Of a DNA stretch of 64,000 nucleotides, positions 51,641 through 58,095 are shown piece after piece. The stretch spans positions 124,001 through 188,000 of the forward strand of contig NZ_JAFFQR010000064.1 of assembly GCF_020736845.1 (NCBI RefSeq), read 5' to 3'. Both the position numbers and the translations under genes were made by a program. Below the pieces are notes generated by a model, which saw only the letters and a program-made list of their open reading frames with translations, made no database searches and was not told where the DNA came from. Every line of letters begins with the position of its first letter. The stretch's first letter is position 1. The DNA comes from Paenibacillus farraposensis (GTDB lineage: Bacteria; Bacillota; Bacilli; Paenibacillales; Paenibacillaceae).

Positions 51641-51739
51641 GATGGAATCGGGAAGTATTTCATATTCCTGTAGAAATATTTTCCTAGGTCTGGTAGACTA
51701 ATTTTGACAAAATTATTGATTAAATAGGGGGATATTATT

Positions 51740-52348
51740 TTGAAGAAGCCGTTTTATAAGAAGTGGTGGTTTTGGGTTATTATCGTTGTATTAGTAATAG
51801 GTGCTCTTGGCTCAAAGAACAATGACCCAACGAAGACAGCTAAAACTGATTCTAAAACAACAGAATCTAAAGCAGTGTCAACTACAGCAAGCGTGGATAA
51901 GAAAGAAGAACCTAAAAAAGAAGAAGCGCCGAAAATGGCTAAAATAGGCGAAGCTGTACAAGTAGGAAATCTTGCTGTTCAGGCTAACAAAGCCAGCTCT
52001 AAAACTACTATTGGACAGAATGAATTTATGCAAAAGAAAACTGCTGATAAATACCTTGTGATTAACCTCTCTATTAAAAACTTGGATAAAGAGGCACGCA
52101 CACTTGATGCAAGCATGTTTAAACTTATCGACGCTGCTGGATTAGAATATGAACCTATGGCAGATGCAGACCTTTACGTGAATGACTCTGGAAATATGCT
52201 GTTCCTGGCTAAAATCAACCCAGGATTGACCAAGACAGCTAATGTAGTGTTTGAGGTTCCGAAGGACGGGAAAGGCTTTAAATTGCAAGCTGACAGCGGC
52301 ATCGGCTGGGAGGCAGGCAAAAGAGAACTAATTGATATCGGTAAATAA
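51740..52348 (+). CDS. Membrane-anchored DUF4352 protein
   Basis: A 202-residue protein: basic start, one membrane helix (WFWVIIVVLVIGALG), a Lys/Thr/Glu-rich linker to about residue 70, and a DUF4352 beta-sandwich (KYLVINLSIKNLDKEARTLD, then INPGLTKTANVVFEVP). DUF4352 proteins are common in prophages and Gram-positive cell envelopes, with unknown role. The start is a TTG behind AGGGGGAT. It is divergent from the agr-like operon and could be part of the same programme or a superinfection factor. Confidence 0.82.
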   Translation: MKKPFYKKWWFWVIIVVLVIGALGSKNNDPTKTAKTDSKTTESKAVSTTASVDKKEEPKKEEAPKMAKIGEAVQVGNLAVQANKASSKTTIGQNEFMQKKTADKYLVINLSIKNLDKEARTLDASMFKLIDAAGLEYEPMADADLYVNDSGNMLFLAKINPGLTKTANVVFEVPKDGKGFKLQADSGIGWEAGKRELIDIGK

Positions 52349-52378
52349 GAAAAACCCCGGAGCAATCCGGGGTTTTAA
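52349..52378. terminator. Bidirectional terminator
   Basis: AAAAACCCCGG and CCGGGGTTTT arms between the DUF4352 gene and the convergent winged-helix gene. Confidence 0.9.
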
Positions 52379-52647
52379 TATTCTGTGAAGTATCTATTCG
52401 CGTCACCCATGGGCATGATGACCTTCTGATCTCTGTCCCAGCCCTCTATAATGATGATATCCCTTAGCGTAGACTTATCCGCCCATGCAATATAGTTGTC
52501 TTGCTCCAACGCCAGCAGACCCGCCTTTATGTCCGTTACACTCCTGCCTGTTTTTATCTCCAGTTCCTTAATAGTTGGCATCCGTCGCTTCTGAGCAGAA
52601 AAATTATAAAGTATCCGTAACAACTTTCGTTCGATGTCTGATAACAT
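52375..52647 (-). CDS. Winged helix regulator, LexA N-terminal-like
   Basis: A 90-residue protein beginning MLSDIERKLLRILYNFSAQK and RRMPTIKELEIKTGRSVTDI, a winged helix like the LexA DNA-binding domain, then a short beta tail. There is no protease domain. The start is the ATG behind AGAGGAGTGATCAAC; a much longer upstream ORF was rejected. It is a probable regulator of this region. Confidence 0.7.
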   Translation of the reverse strand: MLSDIERKLLRILYNFSAQKRRMPTIKELEIKTGRSVTDIKAGLLALEQDNYIAWADKSTLRDIIIIEGWDRDQKVIMPMGDANRYFTEY

Positions 52648-52752
52648 GTTGATCACTCCTCTGTGACTATTATATGCAAACACTCGTTCGCTATTCAAGT
52701 TCAAAAAAAGGAGTAGCAAGGGTAGGCAAACCAATTGCCTGAATAAAATTGA

Positions 52753-52890
52753 TATGATAACATAAAAATAGAAAAAGGGAACGGCTGCAACCGTTCCCTG
52801 CACGACTTACCGCTATAAGAGCGGTCGACAATTGAGGTTTGATCCAGAAATAGACCGGTTCCTCACCAGGGCGGTCTATTTCCTTTTATG
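52753..52890 (+). ncRNA. Predicted antisense RNA of the type I toxin
   Basis: On the + strand an extended -10 (TGATATGAT, ending 52758) is followed about 125 bases later by a terminator hairpin (AAATAGACCG at 52848 and CGGTCTATTT at 52872) with T run. The RNA would overlap the 3' end of the holin-like toxin mRNA, as RatA does for TxpA. Promoter and terminator are seen; transcription is inferred. Confidence 0.55.
52765..52798 (-). terminator. Terminator of the toxin transcript
   Basis: Read leftward, GGGAACGG, a hexanucleotide loop, CCGTTCCC and a T-rich run. Confidence 0.85.
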
Positions 52891-52959
52891 GAAAGAAAGT
52901 ATCAGGATCACCAACGTTGCGAATTGAATCATCAACATTAGCGCGTCTTTAACTTCCAT
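52876..52959 (-). CDS. Holin-like type I toxin peptide
   Basis: A 27-residue peptide, MEVKDALMLMIQFATLVILI then LSFHKRK, very like the TxpA/BsrG-type holin-like toxins: short acidic start, one membrane helix, basic tail. It begins at ATG behind GGGAGGTGATGCC, and an extended -10 (TGGTATAAT, about 53030-53025) lies 70 bases upstream. A predicted antisense RNA overlaps its 3' end. Too short for standard ORF calling. Confidence 0.82.
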   Translation of the reverse strand: MEVKDALMLMIQFATLVILILSFHKRK

Positions 52960-53088
52960 GGCATCACCTCCCTTCCGGGAGATTAGCCGACCGCCCTATA
53001 TAGCCGTTTTGTCGCACAATCCAGATTATACCACAAGTCCTCATGTCGAGGGCTTTTTCTTTTGTTCATTAAAAGGAGCAGTAAGGTG

Positions 53089-53301
53089 TTATTCCTCCTG
53101 CTCTTTTACGTACTCAATAATATCGTTTGGCTGCACATCGAAAAAAGCACACAACTTTTCAACGACCTCCAACGATACGTACTCCCCTTTATCAAATTTC
53201 GCAATTGTAGATGGTCCTAAGCTCAACTCTGTCCGCAAATCCATTTTTTTCATCCCTCGCTCGACCAACAACTTCAACAAGGGTTTATATGTAATCGCCA
53301 T
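53089..53301 (-). CDS. Small XRE regulator (YozG-like)
   Basis: A 70-residue XRE protein: KPLLKLLVERGMKKMDLRTE, then LSLGPSTIAKFDKGEYVSLE and the closing CAFFDVQPNDIIEYVKEQEE. This short type acts as a local repressor. The ATG follows AAGAGGTGTTTTA. It faces the divergent + strand genes across an intergenic region with four ATTACAG-type half sites, so it probably controls them and itself. Confidence 0.85.
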   Translation of the reverse strand: MAITYKPLLKLLVERGMKKMDLRTELSLGPSTIAKFDKGEYVSLEVVEKLCAFFDVQPNDIIEYVKEQEE

Positions 53302-53316
53302 TAAAACACCTCTTAT

Positions 53317-53410
53317 CTGTAATTTATATACACATAATAATATTTAAATTACAGAAAGTCAAATATTTTAGTTGACCACAATTACAGGATATGATATATT
53401 ATTTACAGGA
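53317..53410. promoter_or_regulatory. Divergent operator/promoter region
   Basis: The inverted pair CTGTAATTTA (53317-53326) and TAAATTACAG (53345-53354), plus AATTACAG at 53380 and ATTTACAG at 53401, flank a strong + strand promoter TTGACC, 17 bp, TATATT (53372-53400). The layout fits operator sites of the XRE protein at 53089, one of them in the promoter spacer. Confidence 0.75.
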
Positions 53411-53448
53411 AGTGAAACACAAACTTCCCGAAAGGGTGAACAAAGCAC

Positions 53449-53586
53449 ATGAAAGATTGGGTAAACCTTGTTACGGCAATCATCCAGCTATTCACAGCAC
53501 TGGCTGTACTCAAAGTACACAACGCCAGCCGTAAAAAGGCAAAGAAAAAAGGAACCAATAAACGACGCGTGCGGCGCAGACGTTAA
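53449..53586 (+). CDS. Small membrane peptide with Arg-rich tail
   Basis: A 45-residue peptide: one membrane helix (NLVTAIIQLFTALAVL) followed by a very basic tail RKKAKKKGTNKRRVRRRR. It is the first gene after the + strand promoter, starting at an ATG behind AAAGGGTGAACAAAGCAC. A cationic membrane peptide of this type may be a toxin, a holin-like protein or an adaptor; the XRE-controlled promoter suggests tight control. Confidence 0.6.
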   Translation: MKDWVNLVTAIIQLFTALAVLKVHNASRKKAKKKGTNKRRVRRRR

Positions 53587-53694
53587 GGATTCCTTCCGAG
53601 GTGGCGGCTAGTATAGCGCCATCTCCACCCAATCTTAACACATCGGATTTATATAAACAATTCTGCTGGCGAGCTTACGCGGGAGGTAGTTAAT

Positions 53695-54495
53695 GTGACT
53701 GAGATTATTCAACTGGACAGTGAACTTATTCATCTATCCAATTACAACAGTTTTGGAGGAACCAGAGGTAAAAACAGTGAAGCTTCGTATCTCGCCTATT
53801 GCCAAGAGATACTAATGTGGCCGATTGCGGAAAACAAAAAGGAGAACTTACTTAAGGATGCACATAAGCGGTACTCTGAGATCATTAAATATGAGGCACA
53901 ACATGTCAGCGTTATGGTTGCTGGGCCAGCGAAATATAATTCACGTAGACTTGATAAAAGTGACCAAATATTGCGACTATCCGCTGAATTTTGCGAGTGG
54001 TTTGAAGCCATCAAAGAGCAAATAAACAGCGGCATAATGGATGATGTAAAAACCACTGAGAACAGGAAAATTTCTCGTCTGCTTGAAATGATTGCGTTCT
54101 GTGATAGCGAGACAGGATTCGACCCAACATCTGACCTAATGAAACTGGCGTTCGCTGATAATGCCAAGTTTATAGAGCTTTTTGAACAACTTCAAAGCAA
54201 ATATAAATGGAGAAAAAACAGTAACATTTATAAGCTGTATCTTCGTTCTAAATCCGGTGAAGTTCAGGAAGTCAAAAAGGAAATTGTTTTCCAAGACGAC
54301 AACTTTTCCGCCTATAAAGAGGGGGAACGTTACTATATAAAATTTGTGCTAAAGCCAAAGCGTCAACTTATTGTGGCGCTAAAAAGCCGAGGCTGGTGGT
54401 GGAACGCAAGAGAAAGTGCATGGAGCACATACTTAGTTAGATTCAACCATGAATGGGTGAGCGGAATTAGCCAACAGTACGAAAAATACATTTAA
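53695..54495 (+). CDS. Prophage/ICE-type hypothetical protein
   Basis: A 266-residue protein. The segment HVSVMVAGPAKYNSRRLDKS near residue 78 resembles a domain found in large polyvalent plasmid and ICE proteins, and the C-terminus (VALKSRGWWWNARESAWSTY) resembles the motif that ends several mobile-element proteins. The start is a GTG behind GGGAGGTAGTTAAT. The function is not known; the resemblance to ICE proteins rather than phage ones is notable. Confidence 0.65.
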   Translation: MTEIIQLDSELIHLSNYNSFGGTRGKNSEASYLAYCQEILMWPIAENKKENLLKDAHKRYSEIIKYEAQHVSVMVAGPAKYNSRRLDKSDQILRLSAEFCEWFEAIKEQINSGIMDDVKTTENRKISRLLEMIAFCDSETGFDPTSDLMKLAFADNAKFIELFEQLQSKYKWRKNSNIYKLYLRSKSGEVQEVKKEIVFQDDNFSAYKEGERYYIKFVLKPKRQLIVALKSRGWWWNARESAWSTYLVRFNHEWVSGISQQYEKYI

Positions 54496-54534
54496 CACAG
54501 GGGGGCCTACGGCCCCTCTATAGGAGGTAATCGT

Positions 54535-54621
54535 ATGGCAACGTTGAGTATGGTGGTTAGTGTAGCTGCGCTCCTCGTATCGGTATACGTGGCTGTAAAG
54601 GTCTGGAGGGACAAGCGATGA
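54535..54621 (+). CDS. Very small membrane peptide
   Basis: A 28-residue peptide, MATLSMVVSVAALLVSVYVA then VKVWRDKR: one helix with a basic tail. It starts at ATG behind TAGGAGGTAATCGT, and its stop overlaps the next start (ATGA). Its size and shape resemble the type I toxin peptides, but no antisense RNA is obvious. Confidence 0.5.
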   Translation: MATLSMVVSVAALLVSVYVAVKVWRDKR

Positions 54622-54815
54622 GTAATAACGCCTTCGATGCCCTGCTGAAGTCCATATTGGATCAGCATAGAGAGTGTGGGGTAATGACCATAGACCTGTC
54701 CAACGATAGCGGAGTAAGCTTGCTTAGAGGATACTTAGCAAGCGCGCATAGTTTAGGGATGCATGTAGGTGTTCGCATTGCTAAGGATGCGCGTCCCAAA
54801 AATATTGATCAGTAA
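54618..54815 (+). CDS. Small hypothetical protein
   Basis: A 65-residue protein (NNAFDALLKSILDQHRECGV, then VSLLRGYLASAHSLGMHVGV). It is coupled to the small membrane peptide by ATGA overlap and followed by a terminator. Function unknown. Confidence 0.6.
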   Translation: MSNNAFDALLKSILDQHRECGVMTIDLSNDSGVSLLRGYLASAHSLGMHVGVRIAKDARPKNIDQ

Positions 54816-54825
54816 TAGTTCATTA

Positions 54826-54865
54826 AAAAGCTCTGCCGACCAATTAAGGTTAGCAGAGCCTTTTC
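54826..54865 (+). terminator. Terminator of the 53.4-54.8 kb operon
   Basis: AAGGCTCTGC-type arms (GCTCTGC and GCAGAGC) with an interrupted stem and T run. Confidence 0.85.
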
Positions 54866-55015
54866 AATTTATTTAGAGTATTCACTTACTTCAAACATTA
54901 ATGTAATCAACTAGAAGTTACTTCAATTCAAAAGTGATTTATGTCACATTAAAAATAACAAAATATACTTTATATTGAATAAGTAATCAAATACTATTCG
55001 AGAGGATGTTTTCAA

Positions 55016-55336
55016 ATGAGGTTGAATAAGATCGTCGCCACTTCCCTTTTGTCATTTGCTTTGCTAGGAAGTTCGTCTGCCGCTTTTGCTTCAACACCTG
55101 TTGATAGTCAAATATCCACGAATAATCAAACATCATCTATAGTTACACCACAAGGTCTTCCCCAGAAAACTGTAACCATTTCAGTTCAATATGCGAAAGG
55201 AGATGACATCCCTACTAGCATTGCTTATACAGAACCCGGAACTGATTGGGGTGGATCTTTAAAATTGCAAGAAGTTAAATTTGTAAATAATGTATACGTA
55301 GCGTACTATAAAGGTACTATTTACAAACCTGATTAA
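55016..55336 (+). CDS. Secreted protein of unknown function
   Basis: A 106-residue protein with a signal peptide (LNKIVATSLLSFALLGSSSA, cut near AFA-STP) and a beta-rich mature part (KTVTISVQYAKGDDIPTSIA, then VYVAYYKGTIYK). It begins at ATG behind GAGAGGATGTTTTCAA. As an exported prophage product it may alter the host surface. Family not recognised. Confidence 0.75.
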   Translation: MRLNKIVATSLLSFALLGSSSAAFASTPVDSQISTNNQTSSIVTPQGLPQKTVTISVQYAKGDDIPTSIAYTEPGTDWGGSLKLQEVKFVNNVYVAYYKGTIYKPD

Positions 55337-55382
55337 TTCGAAAAGTATAAAAATACTAACCATAATGACTGTATAACTACAA

Positions 55383-55423
55383 TAAGGACTCTATCCGGCT
55401 ATATGCCAGATGAGTCCTTTTTC
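55383..55423. terminator. Terminator between the secreted protein and the 55.4-kb ORF
   Basis: AAGGACTC and GAGTCCTT arms with T run; it overlaps the end of the leftward ORF. Confidence 0.65.
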
Positions 55424-55632
55424 ACATCTACTCTAAATTCAAATTGATTCCGAAAGAAATAAGATCCATTAATCTTAATCGACTCTGGCGAAAACTTTTC
55501 TATAGTGCCCCCATAATCTACAACCGATACTATATCCTCATTCAACGGCTGTATCACATATACTCTTACCTGGCTTAATGCAGCTGCAAATAGTTCTACA
55601 TCAGACTTTAACACTTTATATGTATGGTTCAT
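55399..55632 (-). CDS. Small hypothetical protein
   Basis: A 77-residue protein (MNHTYKVLKSDVELFAAALS, then VYVIQPLNEDIVSVVDYGGT). It begins at ATG behind GAGGTGATCAGC. A beta-rich fold is likely; no family is recognised. It lies between convergent neighbours in the accessory region. Confidence 0.55.
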   Translation of the reverse strand: MNHTYKVLKSDVELFAAALSQVRVYVIQPLNEDIVSVVDYGGTIEKFSPESIKINGSYFFRNQFEFRVDVKKDSSGI

Positions 55633-55766
55633 GCTGATCACCTCGTAGATGCGTGTCATTTCAACATTTTATTTGCCATTCATAATTATTGTAAATGGAA
55701 ATAATCGATAATGTATATATTCTAAAAATTATGTGTACAACTCTAATAAAAAGGAGATGACGTTAT

Positions 55767-56333
55767 ATGGATTTAGAGAGTGCGATTAAAGTAAGTGCCC
55801 AAACCAGTTTTAGTAAAAAAAGTAGCGAAGAAATTATTTACTTCGATGGGTGTATACTCGATGATGATTCTGAATATTTTCGCTTATTTCTCAATCCGAA
55901 AGACTATACTCGTTATTTCAGGGTTAAAAAAACTGACGTTGCTGGAGACCTTTATGAATACGATGAGGAAAATATGAGAAAATTAGGGGTTATTCCTCTA
56001 TTGGGCTTTACACCAAATAATTCTTTTAAAATGTACCAAGTGCCTATCAAAGTAGGAACCGATATTGATTTCATTCATGTACAAAAAGCTACAGTTGGTG
56101 TGAAATACCCGAAAGATTCTGTTAGAAACATCCCACCTTATCCCCCCAAAAAAAGCTGTGGTTGTAAAACTTCTCCTGATAAAAACCATGCCTCTTCTGA
56201 ACTTTATGAAGTAGGATACTGCGATTTTAGTGGAGTTTGTTCATCTGGATGTATATGGAGATCACCTTATGGGAGCGAATATGACAGTTGCAATTGTCTT
56301 CCAAGTTGTAATGGTTATGCGCCAATCAACTAA
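55767..56333 (+). CDS. Cysteine-rich protein of unknown function
   Basis: A 188-residue protein. The first 115 residues form a soluble domain (IYFDGCILDDDSEYFRLFLN, then VPIKVGTDIDFIHVQKATVG) and, after Pro-rich PPYPPKK, the last 60 hold eight cysteines in a tight pattern (CGC, CDFSGVCSSGC, CNCLPSC). There is no signal peptide or membrane helix. The tail could be a metal-binding knot or a peptide-precursor-like region. The start ATG follows AAAAGGAGATGACGTTAT. Confidence 0.6.
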   Translation: MDLESAIKVSAQTSFSKKSSEEIIYFDGCILDDDSEYFRLFLNPKDYTRYFRVKKTDVAGDLYEYDEENMRKLGVIPLLGFTPNNSFKMYQVPIKVGTDIDFIHVQKATVGVKYPKDSVRNIPPYPPKKSCGCKTSPDKNHASSELYEVGYCDFSGVCSSGCIWRSPYGSEYDSCNCLPSCNGYAPIN

Positions 56334-56865
56334 CACATTAATATACAAACAATAAAAGTGGTTGGACAAAACAATCTCCTAGTATTTCAGTTTAATATTT
56401 AAATGGATCCTGCTAGATAATATGCTGAGCAGGGTCCATTACCTGTTTCTTCAGAGTTCACAAGAGAGAGCATTGCAATGAGTCTATACATAGGATAGTT
56501 CTATGTCGTTTTGAGTTACTTTTAATGCTCTGTGCTGGAATCGTTAAGCCTGTTTCCAACTACTATGAATCCTTTCTTGATGTTTAAAAATCATACAATT
56601 GCCCAGCTGACTTTAATATGTAAACCAATCTAACCAGTTGATGCTTCATTTCTATTTTGGCGCTTTTGTTAACAATTTTCTTCTGAGTTAAGATGCTGTA
56701 GCTAAATTCAACTATTTGTTTTAGCGGCTCTCTATACAAATCAGCCCCCTTTATTTATGCTCCTTCCGATATTAAAATACCCCACCAGCGTATGCCAGCA
56801 GGGTATCACCGATGCTTTCGGATTTTATAAGGTAAGTATAATTGGTTTGGGTGATTCTGTAAATA
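56334..56865. other. AT-rich intergenic region with hairpins
   Basis: About 530 bases without a convincing gene. A hairpin (AATGGATCCTGCT at 56402 and AGCAGGGTCCATT at 56428, one mismatch) may end the cysteine-rich gene's transcript. The terminator of the late operon lies at 56777-56806 (ATACCC and GGGTAT arms). I see nothing else; the composition is unlike coding sequence. Confidence 0.55.
56777..56806 (-). terminator. Late operon terminator
   Basis: Read leftward, ATACCCTGCTGGC and GCTGGTGGGGTAT arms followed by T-rich sequence, after the lysozyme gene. Confidence 0.75.
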
Positions 56866-57483
56866 TTATTTTTTTAGCGTAGCTGTATTAGTCTTACCGT
56901 CCCAACTCACGGTAGCACCCAATGCCATACCCACATCCCGCAGCGCAACATACGTTGTGCCGTTAATCAGCTTAACATCCGTAATGGGCTTACCGTATAA
57001 GATTACATTTGCTTTTTCCATCTTTTCACCTTCTCCCTTTGTCGCATCCGGCTTGTTATACAAGGCCAATTCCGCCGCTCTGCGCCGTGTCAGACCAGCC
57101 AGCACCCTACCGCCAGCCTTGTCGTATTTGCCGATACTGGCGGCAATCTGCACTACTGTGCGGCCTTTGCAAAGACTGCGCAAATTCCCAGCGCCGCAGT
57201 TATAACAGAAGCTGACCAAGGCATCAAATTGGTTTTGATTAAGTTGTGCTATAACGGGCACATAAGACGGATTATTAACGTATGCCTCGTATTTGGCTAA
57301 ATCCTCCACCAGCATAGCATCAGCTCGGGCCTGCGTAATGGTCATGCCCGCTTTAACGTCCTGCCCGTAATGCCCCCACCCAATGGTCCAATACGTTTCC
57401 GTGGGCACGGGCTTGTACGCTGCGAGACGGCAACCCTCGAAATTCTTAATTAAACTAAGACCCGCTTTTGATATTTTACGCAT
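56866..57483 (-). CDS. Endolysin: GH24 lysozyme with stalk domain
   Basis: A 205-residue lysozyme. Residues 1-145 are a GH24 (T4-type) domain with ISKAGLSLIKNFEGCRLAAY (catalytic Glu), TIGWGHYGQDVKAGMTITQ and FDALVSFCYNCGAGNLRSL. A short linker leads to a C-terminal copper amine oxidase N-terminal-like (stalk) domain (ITDVKLINGTTYVALRDVGM), probably for wall binding. It has no signal peptide, so release depends on the holin. It overlaps the holin stop (TAATG). Confidence 0.9.
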   Translation of the reverse strand: MRKISKAGLSLIKNFEGCRLAAYKPVPTETYWTIGWGHYGQDVKAGMTITQARADAMLVEDLAKYEAYVNNPSYVPVIAQLNQNQFDALVSFCYNCGAGNLRSLCKGRTVVQIAASIGKYDKAGGRVLAGLTRRRAAELALYNKPDATKGEGEKMEKANVILYGKPITDVKLINGTTYVALRDVGMALGATVSWDGKTNTATLKK

Positions 57484-57749
57484 TACTCGTCCGCCCCCTT
57501 CTTGGCCTGCTTCACGATCTGATTACCATAAACAGCAAATGCACCAGCCAACACGCCCTGGATAACTGCCTGTGGTCCCCAACCAATCATCCAGACTGTC
57601 AGGAATACAGCTGCAGCGGTGACGATATAAACGATGCTCCAGTCCGGCACGCGCGGAGTTTGTTTTATTCCGATACCGATAACCCAACAAACAGCCACAA
57701 CGATAATAAGTTTAGGGTCGATAAGCGACCATACAGTATTCCAATCCAT
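57483..57749 (-). CDS. Phage holin (Hol44 family)
   Basis: An 88-residue holin with two or three membrane helices (DPKLIIVVAVCWVIGIGIKQ, then WSIVYIVTAAAVFLTVWMIG and LAGAFAVYGNQIVKQ). The motif KQTPRVPDW is typical of the Hol44 holin family of Firmicutes phages. It makes the membrane lesion that lets the lysozyme reach the wall. Ribosome binding site GGAGGAATGTAAAAA. Confidence 0.92.
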   Translation of the reverse strand: MDWNTVWSLIDPKLIIVVAVCWVIGIGIKQTPRVPDWSIVYIVTAAAVFLTVWMIGWGPQAVIQGVLAGAFAVYGNQIVKQAKKGADE

Positions 57750-57752
57750 TTT

Positions 57753-58010
57753 TTACATTCCTCCAGTTTTAATAACTGCTACGATGGCACCAATAACCAC
57801 GGTGATTGCAGAAGCACTTACTGTGCGCCACAACCATTTTTGCCCTTCTTCAATTCGGTCCAGCCTATGGTGTGCTGACTTCGCTGACTGCGCTGCCGAT
57901 ATCGCCATATCTCGGACATCAATTGCTGAATCAAGCTTCTCTTCGATATTGTCGATTTTAGTTTCGACCCTTGTGATACGTTGCAACGTTTCAATTTGTG
58001 GATCTTGCAT
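57753..58010 (-). CDS. XhlA-like lysis protein
   Basis: An 85-residue protein of the XhlA (haemolysin) family: an N-terminal coiled coil (TLQRITRVETKIDNIEEKLD, then HRLDRIEEGQKWLWRTV) and one C-terminal membrane helix (VSASAITVVIGAIVAVI). XhlA-type proteins work with the holin in host lysis. It precedes the holin gene by three bases. Confidence 0.88.
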   Translation of the reverse strand: MQDPQIETLQRITRVETKIDNIEEKLDSAIDVRDMAISAAQSAKSAHHRLDRIEEGQKWLWRTVSASAITVVIGAIVAVIKTGGM

Positions 58011-58095
58011 CCTTCTTTCCCCCGCTTCATTTTACTCAATATAAGGCGCAAAGCCATAAAAATAGCGCATCCTATTGGATACGCGGATTAAACAT

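Noticed and set aside
52648..52803. Upstream extension of the winged-helix gene (hydrophobic N-terminus)
   Set aside because: It would read through the toxin terminator hairpin and antisense region; the internal ATG has a good ribosome binding site.
54535..54621. 28-residue membrane peptide as a second type I toxin
   Set aside because: The peptide looks similar, but I could not find an opposing promoter and terminator for an antisense RNA, so no toxin call was made.
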